A stretch of 64,000 nucleotides of DNA from positions 496,001-560,000 of the forward strand of contig NZ_CP003984.1 in assembly GCF_000738435.1 (NCBI RefSeq), in the 5' to 3' direction. The DNA is from Planktomarina temperata RCA23. Lineage in GTDB: Bacteria > Pseudomonadota > Alphaproteobacteria > Rhodobacterales > Rhodobacteraceae. Positions 51,548 to 60,624 of this stretch are shown piece by piece (position 1 is the first letter of the stretch; each line of letters begins with the position of its first letter). The translations under genes and the position numbers were made by a program. Under the pieces are notes generated by a model that worked only from the letters and a program-made list of their open reading frames with translations, was not told the DNA's origin and did not search any database.

Positions 51548-53014
51548 TTAAGGGGTCAGAGTGACGCTTTGATTGGCCGCTGCATTGTGATGTGTGATGC
51601 GCCCGCTGGGCCATGCGACGGTGATCTCGGCCTGGGTCGCAGCGCCAAGGCCGAAATGCAGCGGCCCGGCTTGTCCGCCGGCATGTCCGCCACCGATTAT
51701 CGTGCGCTGCATATCGCCGTTGACGGTTATACTCGCGCCGATCGCATGGCGATTGCCGCCCGGTTGTAGGAGTGAAACCGCCAGCCAGTGACCGGCATCT
51801 GGGGTTTCGTTGCGGTAAATTTCCAATGGCGCGCGGCGGTTCAGCACCACGACATCCAGCCGGCCATCACCATCGAAATCTGCCAGCGCAGCTCCGCGCC
51901 CGCGTTCCGTGCTGGCCAAGCCGGCACTTTGGCCCATTTCTCTAAAGGTCCCATCCGCTTGCTGCATCAACAGATTATTGGGATCTTTGATCGCATTGGA
52001 CGGCATTTGATCCACATTGCCTTTGGAGATGAACAGATCAACCCGCCCGTCATTGTCCATATCCCCAAATTGCGCATGCCAGCCGGTTGAAGGGCGCCCA
52101 TCATCGCCAAAATAGGGGCGATGCGCATAGGTTCCGATGGAAAACGGAGCACTGGCATAGGTGCCGTCGGGCTGGGCTATTTGCATCAGCTGATCGCCCA
52201 TGGAGGTGAGCATGACCTCTTCGCGCTGGTCGCCAGTGATATCGCGGCTGGCAATGCCCATGCCCCAGATAGAGATTTTTTCCCAGCCGTCTGGAGCCCC
52301 CAGAAACCGGCCTTCTTTGAGATCCCACATTTGCTCATATCCGCCGCGCACATAGTATTGCCGGTCATTTGAGATACGCAGGCGCTGCGCACCGCTGGCA
52401 TCCTTTGTGGCCAACATGGATAGGCTGCAAAATCCCGGTTCCAGCGGGGTGGAGTGATACCCATCCGCAAGCGGCGTGAGTATTTCATGGCTGTCACAGG
52501 CGAAAAACGGACCCTCGGGGTTCTTTAAATCCACATAATTTCCCACGGCCATATGTGGGCGTCCGTCATCCAGCCACCAAGCGCTAAAGGCTGTCGACCA
52601 TTGATCGGCGGGCAGGAGGGGGAAATCGGGGGTGGCCTGGGCAAAGCTGCAGTCCGGGCCACCCATAAGGATCATGTTTTGCCCAATGCGCAGCACGAAG
52701 AGATCCATGAAGCCATCGGCATTGATGTCGATGGGATAGGCACCTGTGGTGGCGCGGATGTCGGGCAAGGGGTGGGCGGTGAAGGTGAAATTGCCTTGAT
52801 TGACAAATAGGCCGGCCGGCCCGGTGCCGCCAGCGGCGAAAATATCGGGCAGCGCGTCGCCATTGCAGTCCAGGACCGCGACACCGCCGCCGACAAAATG
52901 GTTCCACCCCCCCAAATAGCGGTGCTCAGGCAGGCGATGTGAGAGGTCGCGAAACAGCGGCTCGGCCTGTCCAACCCCGGCGAGAAGACACAAGATTACC
53001 CAAAGAGATTTCAC
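51548..53014 (-). CDS. Exported FG-GAP/VCBS repeat protein, CRTAC1-like with ASPIC/UnbV end
   Basis: A 488-aa protein. The start is the GTG at 53014, which overlaps the ROK regulator stop (GTGA) and gives a clean signal peptide, KSLWVILCLLAGVGQA, before EPLFRD. It has calcium-binding DxDGDG-type repeats: DCNGDALPDIF, DINADGFMDLF, DMDNDGRVDLF, DFDGDGRLDVV. The C-terminal ASPIC/UnbV part contains HWLAVSLLQPGGNRHAIGAS and HFGLGAATQAEITVAWPSG. It should fold as a beta-propeller with Ca2+ sites. Translation is coupled to the xylose-type regulator, an odd pairing. Function unknown; perhaps extracellular binding. Confidence 0.83.
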   Translation of the reverse strand: MKSLWVILCLLAGVGQAEPLFRDLSHRLPEHRYLGGWNHFVGGGVAVLDCNGDALPDIFAAGGTGPAGLFVNQGNFTFTAHPLPDIRATTGAYPIDINADGFMDLFVLRIGQNMILMGGPDCSFAQATPDFPLLPADQWSTAFSAWWLDDGRPHMAVGNYVDLKNPEGPFFACDSHEILTPLADGYHSTPLEPGFCSLSMLATKDASGAQRLRISNDRQYYVRGGYEQMWDLKEGRFLGAPDGWEKISIWGMGIASRDITGDQREEVMLTSMGDQLMQIAQPDGTYASAPFSIGTYAHRPYFGDDGRPSTGWHAQFGDMDNDGRVDLFISKGNVDQMPSNAIKDPNNLLMQQADGTFREMGQSAGLASTERGRGAALADFDGDGRLDVVVLNRRAPLEIYRNETPDAGHWLAVSLLQPGGNRHAIGASITVNGDMQRTIIGGGHAGGQAGPLHFGLGAATQAEITVAWPSGRITHHNAAANQSVTLTP

Positions 53015-54285
53015 AGTTTTTGACGCCCTTCGACAATGACAGTGCGGGTCAATTCGGTCAAAGCAAGGGCCGTTGCGCCGCGGGCCCAAACCATATCCCC
53101 CCAAGTTTGCACCTCAACCCGCGTCTCATGGCGGCTGTGATAGAGTGCAAGCGCGCGCATTTCGGCCTGCATCTCTTTGGCATTGAGGAAATCATAGCGC
53201 ATCAATTGGCCTGATAGAATAATCAATTCAGGATCTAAGAGATGGATAATATTTGATAAAGCCACCGCGAGGTAGCGGCCTGCGCGCTTGAAAATGGTGC
53301 GAATATGCGGATCACTGCTGGCGGCCTTTTCGTAGAGCGATTTGAGCGCATCGGGCAGGTTATGGGGCTTTTCTGGCGACAATCCAAATACCGTGGAAGC
53401 CTCGCGGGCGAGGGCGTAATCGGCCAAATAGGCCTCCAAACATCCGCGCTGACCGCATCGGCACAGCGCGCCATCAAGCTGCACTTTCGTGTGGCCAAGT
53501 TCCAACCCCATACCATGGGCACCGCGGAACAATTGGTTGTCGCTGACAAAGCCCATGCCGACGCCATTTTCAACCGTCACCACAACGAAGTTGCTCAAAG
53601 CGCGCCCCGCGCCGAACCATAATTCGGCAAGGGTCAAAACATTGGCGTCATTGTCGATGCGCACCGGGGTTTCGAAGTGATCGGCAAAGATCTGGCCCAG
53701 CGGTACATCGGCGTTTTGCAGCAGCGGTGACCAGGCGACCATGCCGGATTCGAAATCCACGATCCCAGCAATCCCGACGCCAATGGCGGAAATCGTATCC
53801 ATGGGGATCTCGGCTGCGGTACAAAGCTGGGTCACTAGATTTTCTGTGTCTTTCAGCAGGTCTTCTGCCGTCTTCTTGTCTGTGTTGCTTCCTAGGGCGG
53901 CACTGGCCAGTAGATTTCCGGCCAGATCGGTCAAGACCGCTGTGTGTGTTTCGTCAGAGAGTTTCACGCCGACCACGCGCAGCGCTTCGGGCACCACCTC
54001 CAGAGCGACCGGAGGGCGGCCCCGGCTGGTTTCGCGTGCGGCGCCCTCGACCTCACGCAAAAATCCATCTGCGATCAATTCAGCGGTGAGTGCGGTGACC
54101 GAGCCCGGGCTGACATCAAGGCTTCGGGCTATGGTTGCACGGGCGACACGGCCACTGGCGCGGACCTGCTCAAAGATCTGCTGGCGCAGCGAGAAAGATT
54201 CGCGCGCCGAGGTGCGTAGAATAGGCCCATAGCCGGTGGCCAGCGCAGCTGATTCGATTTCCTCATGAAACCCATCCTCAAACAT
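53011..54285 (-). CDS. ROK family transcriptional regulator (XylR/NagC type)
   Basis: A 424-aa regulator divergent from the xylose operon. It starts at the ATG at 54285, with AAAGGGTG upstream. The N-terminal winged HTH is SLRQQIFEQVRASGRVARAT then IARSLDVSPGSVTALTAELI. The ROK domain follows with IGVGIAGIVDFESGMVAWSP then LLQNADVP, the DNDANVLTLAELWFG catalytic-type loop and a zinc-site Cys cluster CRCGQRGCLEAYLADYA. Because it is next to xylFHGBA with an inverted repeat between, it probably represses xylose genes and is relieved by xylose or xylulose. I avoid the symbol xylR because several unrelated proteins use it. Confidence 0.88.
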   Translation of the reverse strand: MFEDGFHEEIESAALATGYGPILRTSARESFSLRQQIFEQVRASGRVARATIARSLDVSPGSVTALTAELIADGFLREVEGAARETSRGRPPVALEVVPEALRVVGVKLSDETHTAVLTDLAGNLLASAALGSNTDKKTAEDLLKDTENLVTQLCTAAEIPMDTISAIGVGIAGIVDFESGMVAWSPLLQNADVPLGQIFADHFETPVRIDNDANVLTLAELWFGAGRALSNFVVVTVENGVGMGFVSDNQLFRGAHGMGLELGHTKVQLDGALCRCGQRGCLEAYLADYALAREASTVFGLSPEKPHNLPDALKSLYEKAASSDPHIRTIFKRAGRYLAVALSNIIHLLDPELIILSGQLMRYDFLNAKEMQAEMRALALYHSRHETRVEVQTWGDMVWARGATALALTELTRTVIVEGRQKL

Positions 54286-54410
54286 AAATTCACCCTTTGA
54301 ACTATAAGCTACCGAATTTCTCCAGCTATGCCGCAAAACCTGTATTTATTTGCGATTGGCACCGCTGATATTTGCCATTTTACACATTTTGTCGGCTAAA
54401 AATAGTAAAT

Positions 54411-54444
54411 TTTAATTTGACAACTGAATTAAATCGCGCAGTAT
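54411..54444 (+). promoter_or_regulatory. Probable xyl promoter with overlapping ROK-type operator
   Basis: TTTAATT (54411-54417) and AATTAAA (54427-54433) form a perfect 7-bp inverted repeat with a 9-nt centre. The -35 hexamer TTGACA (54417-54422) overlaps its left arm, and CAGTAT (54439-54444) lies 16 nt further as a weak -10. The xylF start is 60 nt downstream. A repressor bound here would block the -35. The ROK regulator encoded divergently is the natural candidate. Confidence 0.65.
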
Positions 54445-54503
54445 GTCCAAGTGGCTCAGATCTGGCGTCTGCTCGATCGGGCTAAATTTTTGGGAGGACT
54501 ACA

Positions 54504-55532
54504 ATGAATAAGCTAATCATCGCAGCCGCAGTCGCGGCAGCTGGTTTTACAGGGTCCGCTGCTTTGGCAGAGGGCATGTCCATCGGTGTGTCTTGGGCAA
54601 GTTTCCAAGAGGAGCGTTGGAAAATCGACGAAGCGGCAATGGTTGCTGCCATTGAAGCGGCTGGCAACACCTATGTTTCCGCAGATGCGGAATCATCTTC
54701 CGCCAAACAGTTGACCGACATTGAAGCGCTGATCACACAGGGCGTGGACGCTTTGGTTATCAACGCTTGGGATAAAGACGCAATTGCACCTGCTATTGAA
54801 GCTGCTGCAAACGAAGGCATCCCTGTGATCGGCTATGACCGCCTGATTGAAGATGACCGTACATTCTACCTGACATTCGACAATATCGGCGTTGGCCGCA
54901 TCATTGCGAAATCTGTGCAGGCGGTTCAGCCAAGTGGCAACTATGCGATCATCAAGGGCGATCCGGGCGATCCAAACGCGATGTTCCTGCTGCAAGGTAT
55001 GATGGAAGTCATCGGCGCCGATGTTGACGCGGGCAAAATCAAAATCGTTGGTGAATCTTTCTCCGATGGATGGAAGCCAGAAAATGCTCAGAAAAACATG
55101 GAGCAAATCCTGACAGCCAATGACAACAACGTGGATGCGGTTCTGTCAGAAAATGACGGCATGGCTGGCGGTGTTGTTGCCGCGCTTTCCGCGCAGGGTC
55201 TTGTGATCCCAGTGGGCGGTCAAGATGGCGACTTGGCAGCGATCAACCGCGTTGCACGTGGCACGCAGACTGTGTCCGTTTGGAAAGATGCTCGCGATCT
55301 GGGCAAAGCGGCCGGTGAGATTGCCTCTGCTCTGGCAGCTGGCACATCCATGGATGCCATCGAGGGCGCGACCAAGTTTACGGGTGGCGAAAAAGGCATT
55401 GCAATCAATGCAATCCTTCTCGAACCAACACCTTTGACACGCGACAATCTGAGCGTTGCAATCAATGGTGGTCACATCACCAAAGAGCAGGCCTGCGCCG
55501 GTGCTTTGCCTGGTGTTGACGGCTGTAACTAA
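54504..55532 (+). CDS. xylF: Xylose ABC transporter periplasmic binding protein
   Basis: A 342-aa type I sugar-binding protein. GGGAGGA precedes the ATG; signal peptide of 22 residues ends in ALA before EGMSIGV. The mature domain has GVSWASFQEERWKIDEAAMV, the SQxxDIEALITQGVDALVINAW-type hinge and SENDGMAGGVVAALSAQGLV then IPVGGQDGD. It resembles D-xylose binding protein XylF. It is the first gene of the xyl operon; a strong 3' hairpin may stabilise its mRNA, as is usual for binding-protein genes. Confidence 0.93.
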   Translation: MNKLIIAAAVAAAGFTGSAALAEGMSIGVSWASFQEERWKIDEAAMVAAIEAAGNTYVSADAESSSAKQLTDIEALITQGVDALVINAWDKDAIAPAIEAAANEGIPVIGYDRLIEDDRTFYLTFDNIGVGRIIAKSVQAVQPSGNYAIIKGDPGDPNAMFLLQGMMEVIGADVDAGKIKIVGESFSDGWKPENAQKNMEQILTANDNNVDAVLSENDGMAGGVVAALSAQGLVIPVGGQDGDLAAINRVARGTQTVSVWKDARDLGKAAGEIASALAAGTSMDAIEGATKFTGGEKGIAINAILLEPTPLTRDNLSVAINGGHITKEQACAGALPGVDGCN

Positions 55533-55546
55533 GCCCTAAGACCTGC

Positions 55547-55580
55547 GGCGCCGATCCATTGATGGGTCGGCGCCCCTCTT
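55547..55580 (+). terminator. Strong hairpin between xylF and xylH
   Basis: GGCGCCGATCCA (55547-55558) pairs with TGGGTCGGCGCC (55563-55574) in a 12-bp stem with one G-T pair and a 4-nt loop, followed by CCTCTTCTTATT. It probably causes partial termination or protects xylF mRNA, giving more binding protein than permease. Confidence 0.7.
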
Positions 55581-55692
55581 CTTATTCTTTGGCCATTTGA
55601 TTTGGACATGTTCGAGTAGCTCTGTCAGACTTCGGTCTGCGCGCCCGCTCCTTGTTGATCAGAGTTGAGCCTATAGCCATTTTGGATTCCCC

Positions 55693-57006
55693 ATGACTGA
55701 TACTTCGACATCAAAGGCCGCAACCAAAAGCCCACAGGGTTTGATTGCGCGCTTTTTGAGCGACACTGAGATAGATACCCGCCTGCTGGGCATGCTGGGC
55801 GCGTTGGCACTGATTTGGGGAGGATTTCACCTTTATGGTGTGATCTTCAATAATTTCGGAGCTTTTTTGACGCCGCGCAACCTTTGGAATCTATCGGTTC
55901 AAACCTCTTCCATTGGGATCATGGCAACCGGCATGGTGCTGGTGATTGTCACGCGTAACATTGACCTCTCGGTGGGATCGATGATTGGGGTGATTGCAAT
56001 GTCCATGGGGCTGTTGCAGGTGGAGGTGCTGCCGCATTTTGTCGGGCTTGGTCATTGGTCAATCTGGGTTCTCGCCGTGATTTGTGGCCTGATCGTTGGC
56101 ACATTGATTGGGGCTCTGCATGGGTGGCTGATCGCCTATCGCGAAATTCCTGCTTTTATTGTGACCCTGGGCGGTTTGATGGTCTGGCGCGGCATGGCGT
56201 TTTTATCGGCCGGTGGCCGGACGATCTCGCCCGTGGACAGCAAGTTTGCGCTTCTGGGCGGTGGTCCCTATGGCGCTGTTGGTGCGATGGGCAGTTGGAT
56301 TGTTGGGATATTGGCCTGTATCGGCGTGGCCTATATCATTTACTCGGGCCGCAAGGCGCGCGTGCTGCACAATTTCCGCCTGCGCCCCCTCTGGGCCGAA
56401 GCCTTCTTAGCCCTTGTTGGATGGGCGACCATCATCGGTGCTGTAATGCTGGTTAATTCATACCCCTGGCCCAAGGGCATCGTACGCCAATATGGTGCCA
56501 AGATTGGGCAAGACCTAGAGGGCACCTTCATCTCTCACGGCTTTGCCATTCCAGTTTTGATCTTGGTTGCAGTCGGCATTGCCATGACTATTTTGGTCAC
56601 ACGCACGCGGTTTGGTCGCTATGTTTTTGCCATCGGGGGCAACCCGGAGGCCGCCGCTTTGGCGGGGATCGATACCCGTTGGGTGACGCTCAAGGTGTTC
56701 TCCTTGATGGGCACATTGACCGCCATTGCAGCAATCATCGCTTCGGCCCGTCTCAATTCCGCAACCAATGCATTGGGCACGCTTGACGAGCTTTATGTGA
56801 TTGCCGCCGCAGTGATTGGCGGCACCTCACTGGCTGGCGGGGTAGGTAAAATTTACGGTGCGATTTTGGGGGCTTTGGTGATGCAAAGCTTGCAATCGGG
56901 CATGGTGCTCATCGGATTTGACAGCGCCATTCAACGGATCGTCGTGGGTGTGGTTCTCGTGCTCGCTGTCTATCTCGATATTCTCTACAATAAACGCGTG
57001 AAGTGA
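55693..57006 (+). CDS. xylH: Xylose ABC transporter permease
   Basis: A 437-aa membrane protein of the branched-chain/ribose permease family (BPD_transp_2). The signature LVIVTRNIDLSVGSMIGVIA (near residue 95) is present. Later motifs include FGRYVFAIGGNPEAAALAGI and VIGGTSLAGGVGKIYGAILG. It has about ten transmembrane helices and a long cytoplasmic N-terminus. It follows xylF after the hairpin and is followed by the ATPase gene 11 nt downstream. Confidence 0.92.
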   Translation: MTDTSTSKAATKSPQGLIARFLSDTEIDTRLLGMLGALALIWGGFHLYGVIFNNFGAFLTPRNLWNLSVQTSSIGIMATGMVLVIVTRNIDLSVGSMIGVIAMSMGLLQVEVLPHFVGLGHWSIWVLAVICGLIVGTLIGALHGWLIAYREIPAFIVTLGGLMVWRGMAFLSAGGRTISPVDSKFALLGGGPYGAVGAMGSWIVGILACIGVAYIIYSGRKARVLHNFRLRPLWAEAFLALVGWATIIGAVMLVNSYPWPKGIVRQYGAKIGQDLEGTFISHGFAIPVLILVAVGIAMTILVTRTRFGRYVFAIGGNPEAAALAGIDTRWVTLKVFSLMGTLTAIAAIIASARLNSATNALGTLDELYVIAAAVIGGTSLAGGVGKIYGAILGALVMQSLQSGMVLIGFDSAIQRIVVGVVLVLAVYLDILYNKRVK

Positions 57007-57017
57007 GGAGACAGATC

Positions 57018-57776
57018 ATGAGCAATTCAGGCACTCCTTTGGTCGAGTTGAAGGATATCTCGATCGCATTCGGCGGCATCAAAGCGGTGGACCGGGTCAG
57101 TGTTGATCTCTATCCGGGTGAAGTCGTGGGGCTTTTGGGCCACAATGGCGCCGGCAAATCAACTTTGATCAAATGCCTCTCTGGCGCCTATAAGGCCGAC
57201 TCTGGCGATGTCTATATCAATGGCGAGAAAGTGGTGATCAATAACCCCCGTGATGCGCGTGGGCACAATATTGAAACCATCTATCAAACACTGGCCTTGG
57301 CCGATAACCTTGATGCGGCGTCCAATCTGTTTTTGGGGCGTGAAATTGTCGGTCCGGGCGGGTTTTTGGACGACAGCAAGATGGAAGCTGAGACGCGCAA
57401 AATCATGGGCCGTCTTAATCCGAATTTCACCAAATTCGCCGAGCCCGTGTCCGCCCTGTCTGGCGGTCAGCGTCAATCTGTTGCCATTGCGAGAGCGGTT
57501 TATTTTGATGCCAAAATCCTGATTATGGACGAGCCCACGGCGGCGCTTGGCCCGCAAGAAAGTGAAATGGTGGCGGAGCTTATTCAAGAACTGAAAAAGC
57601 AAGGCTTGGGAATCTTTCTAATCGAGCATGACATTCACAACGTCATGAAGCTCTGTGACAGGGCCAGCGTGATGAAGAATGGGCAGCTGGTTGGCACGGA
57701 GCGTGTTGCGGATGTGACCGAAGATGATATTCTGTCGATGATCATTCTTGGTAAAAATCCGAAAGAGTCCGGTTAG
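57018..57776 (+). CDS. xylG: Xylose ABC transporter ATP-binding protein (single-domain XylG)
   Basis: A 252-aa ABC ATPase starting at MSNSGTPLVELKDISIAFGG (ATG at 57018, AGGAG upstream). Walker A is GHNGAGKST, the signature LSGGQRQSVAIARAV and Walker B ILIMDEPTAAL. E. coli XylG fuses two such domains in about 513 residues; this one has a single domain and must act as a homodimer, a form common in alphaproteobacteria. Confidence 0.92.
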   Translation: MSNSGTPLVELKDISIAFGGIKAVDRVSVDLYPGEVVGLLGHNGAGKSTLIKCLSGAYKADSGDVYINGEKVVINNPRDARGHNIETIYQTLALADNLDAASNLFLGREIVGPGGFLDDSKMEAETRKIMGRLNPNFTKFAEPVSALSGGQRQSVAIARAVYFDAKILIMDEPTAALGPQESEMVAELIQELKKQGLGIFLIEHDIHNVMKLCDRASVMKNGQLVGTERVADVTEDDILSMIILGKNPKESG

Positions 57777-57779
57777 CGA

Positions 57780-59234
57780 ATGTATATTGGTTTAGATCTT
57801 GGGACTTCAGGTTTAAAGGGCATCGTCATTGACGATGCCCAAACTATTTGTGCCGAAGCCACGGCGCCCTTACAGGTCACCCGGCCCAAGGCGGGCTGGT
57901 CAGAGCAAGCGCCGCAAGACTGGCTTGAGGCCGCAGAGGCGGTTCTGTCGTCCTTGGCCGCGCAGGCCGATTTGAGCGCCGTGCGCGCCATTGGTCTTTC
58001 CGCTCACATGCATGGGGCGACGCTGCTGGATGACCAAGATCGGGTGGTGCGCCCCTGTATTTTGTGGAACGACACCCGCGCTGCGGCTGAGGCTGACGTG
58101 ATGGATCGCAATCCAATCTTTCGCAAGCTGACCGGCAATATCGTCTTCCCGGGCTTTACCGCCCCAAAGCTGGCCTGGGTGCGGCGGTGGGAACCTGAGG
58201 TTTTTGCCAAAGTGGCCAAGGTTCTTTTGCCGAAAGATTATCTGCGGCTTTGGTTGTCCGCTGCGCATGTGGCAGAGATGTCTGATGCGGCTGGCACCTC
58301 TTGGCTGGATGTGGGCGCGCGGGCTTGGTCCGATGAGCTGCTTGAGGCGACAGGGTTGCAGCGGGCACATATGCCGGATCTTGTAGAGGGCTCCGAGCCC
58401 TCCGGCATGCTGCGCCGGGATCTCGCGGCGCGCTGGGGCATGCGGGCCGATGTGGTCATTGCTGGCGGCGGTGGGGACAATGCGGCCAGCGCAATCGGTG
58501 TGGGCGTGGTGCGCAGTGGTGAGGCCTTTGTCAGCCTGGGCACCTCGGGCGTCTTATTCGCGGCCAGCGACGCCTATCAACCCGATCCGGCCAGTGCGGT
58601 GCATAGTTTTTGCCATGCTGTGCCGCAGACCTGGCACCAAATGGGGGTAATTTTGGCGGCCTCTGATGCTTTGAGTTGGTTTGGCCGCGTGCTGGGCGCG
58701 GCGCCAGAGGATATGACCTCCGGGCTTGGACCGCTGCAAGCGCCCTCCGCAACGCTGTTTCTGCCCTATCTGGGCGGGGAGCGCACGCCGCATAATGATG
58801 CGGTGATCCGCGCCAGTTTCCTAAACCTTGATCACAGCACGGATCATGTCGCCATGACGCGGGCGGTGATGGAAGGGGTGACTTATGCGGTGCGCGACAG
58901 CTTTGATGCGCTGACCTCGACTGGAACAAAGATTGAGCGCTTGCTCGCCGTGGGTGGCGGCTCGAAATCTGACTATTGGGTGCAGGCGATTGCGACCATC
59001 TTGGGGCTGCCCATCGAGTTGCCGGTCTCAGGAGATTTTGGCGGTGCCTTTGGCGCGGCGCGGCTGGCTATGATGGCCGCAGGTGCCAAAGTGAGCGATG
59101 TGGCCTATGCGCCAAAAATCGCGCGGGTGATTGATCCCGCCCCAGGGCTCACCGATGAGTTCATGGCAGGTCTGAGCGCCTATCGCGCGGCCTATCAGGC
59201 CCTGAAAGGGCTTGGCGGATCTGCGGCTGGCTAA
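57780..59234 (+). CDS. xylB: Xylulokinase
   Basis: FGGY kinase that phosphorylates D-xylulose to xylulose 5-phosphate. The 484-aa product begins MYIGLDLGTSGLKGIVIDD (phosphate-binding loop) and contains the substrate region MHGATLLDDQDRVVRPCILW then NDTRA and the C-terminal GGGSKSDYWVQAIATILGLP ATP site with GDFGGAFGAARLA. It begins 3 nt after the xylG stop, so the two are coupled. Confidence 0.94.
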   Translation: MYIGLDLGTSGLKGIVIDDAQTICAEATAPLQVTRPKAGWSEQAPQDWLEAAEAVLSSLAAQADLSAVRAIGLSAHMHGATLLDDQDRVVRPCILWNDTRAAAEADVMDRNPIFRKLTGNIVFPGFTAPKLAWVRRWEPEVFAKVAKVLLPKDYLRLWLSAAHVAEMSDAAGTSWLDVGARAWSDELLEATGLQRAHMPDLVEGSEPSGMLRRDLAARWGMRADVVIAGGGGDNAASAIGVGVVRSGEAFVSLGTSGVLFAASDAYQPDPASAVHSFCHAVPQTWHQMGVILAASDALSWFGRVLGAAPEDMTSGLGPLQAPSATLFLPYLGGERTPHNDAVIRASFLNLDHSTDHVAMTRAVMEGVTYAVRDSFDALTSTGTKIERLLAVGGGSKSDYWVQAIATILGLPIELPVSGDFGGAFGAARLAMMAAGAKVSDVAYAPKIARVIDPAPGLTDEFMAGLSAYRAAYQALKGLGGSAAG

Positions 59235-59315
59235 GCATTGGGGCCTTTGCGCCCATCTCAAGATGTGCCACTCTTGCCCTATCATGGGTATTAACCTGTC
59301 TAAAAAAGGTGTTCG

Positions 59316-60617
59316 ATGACTGATTTCTTCCAAGGAATTCCCCAAATTCAATATGAAGGGCCGCAAACGGACAATGAGTTCGCCTTTCGTCATTACAATC
59401 CAGATGAAAGGGTGATGGGCAAAAGCCTCAAAGAGCATTTGCGCTTCGCCGTGGCCTATTGGCATTCCTTCGCTTGGGAGGGCGGCGATCCTTTTGGAGG
59501 ACGCACCTTTGAGCGCCCTTGGTTCGGCTCACAGATGGCTTTGGCCAAGCTCAAGGCCGATGTGGCCTTTGAGATGTTTGATATTCTTGGCGTACCCTAT
59601 TTTTGCTTTCATGATGCCGATATGCGCCCAGAGGGGCAGAATTTTGCTGAAAATACCCGCAATCTCGAAGAGATGGTGGATTATTTTGCCCTAAAAATGG
59701 AGGCCTCACAAACCCGCTTGCTTTGGGGCACTGCAAATTTGTTTTCTCATCGGCGCTTTATGTCGGGGGCGGCGACAAACCCGGATCCTGATGTTTTTGC
59801 CTTTAGCGCTGCCACAATTAAGAGCTGCATGGATGCGACCGCAAAGCTCGGCGGTGAAAACTATGTACTTTGGGGGGGGCGCGAGGGCTATGAGACCTTG
59901 CTGAACACGGATTTGGCACGGGAGCGCGCACAGGCTGGGCGTATGCTTCAGATGGCGGTCGAGTATAAACATAAAATCGGCTTTAAAGGCGCTATTTTGA
60001 TCGAGCCCAAGCCTCAAGAGCCGACAAAGCACCAATATGATTATGATGTCGCCACGGTCTATGGTTTCCTTAAGGACTTCGGTCTGGAGGAGGAAGTTAA
60101 AGTCAATATTGAGCAGGGACATGCGATCTTAGCGGGTCATTCCTTTGAGCACGAGCTGGCTCTGGCGCGCGCTTTGGGAATTTTTGGCTCCATTGATATG
60201 AACCGAAATGACTATCAATCGGGTTGGGATACGGATCAATTTCCAAACAATGTGCCGGAAACGGCTTTGGCTTACTATGAGGTGCTAAAGGCCGGCGGGT
60301 TCACCACCGGTGGCACCAATTTTGATGCGAAGCTGCGGCGGCAATCTCTTGATCCACAGGATTTAATTCTCGCCCATGTGGGGGCGATGGACATTTGCGC
60401 GGCGGGGTTAAAGGCGGCTGCGGCCATGCTCGAGGACGGCCGGCTTGAGACAGCGCGCACAGAGCGCTATGCCGGCTGGGACAGTGCGGAGGGTCAAGCG
60501 CTTTTGCACAGTGATTTGGAGCAAATTTCTGCGCGGGTGGTGGCCGAAGATATCAATCCAGAGCCAAAATCTGGCCGCCAAGAGCGTTTGGAAAATCTGA
60601 TGAACCGCTTTTTGTAG
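59316..60617 (+). CDS. xylA: Xylose isomerase
   Basis: Isomerises D-xylose to D-xylulose with Mg2+/Mn2+. The 433-aa product starts at [16 protein letters not shown] with AAAGGTG upstream. The catalytic His is in [11 protein letters not shown]; metal ligands are in [37 protein letters not shown] and [20 protein letters not shown]. The N-terminal [14 protein letters not shown] is typical of class II xylose isomerase. It completes the xylF-xylA operon, in which the isomerase is last. Confidence 0.95.
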   Translation: MTDFFQGIPQIQYEGPQTDNEFAFRHYNPDERVMGKSLKEHLRFAVAYWHSFAWEGGDPFGGRTFERPWFGSQMALAKLKADVAFEMFDILGVPYFCFHDADMRPEGQNFAENTRNLEEMVDYFALKMEASQTRLLWGTANLFSHRRFMSGAATNPDPDVFAFSAATIKSCMDATAKLGGENYVLWGGREGYETLLNTDLARERAQAGRMLQMAVEYKHKIGFKGAILIEPKPQEPTKHQYDYDVATVYGFLKDFGLEEEVKVNIEQGHAILAGHSFEHELALARALGIFGSIDMNRNDYQSGWDTDQFPNNVPETALAYYEVLKAGGFTTGGTNFDAKLRRQSLDPQDLILAHVGAMDICAAGLKAAAAMLEDGRLETARTERYAGWDSAEGQALLHSDLEQISARVVAEDINPEPKSGRQERLENLMNRFL

Positions 60618-60624
60618 GCGCGGG

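Noticed and set aside
53727-54232. Plus-strand frames of 120 and 163 residues
   Set aside because: Antisense to the ROK regulator, which has intact HTH and ROK motifs.
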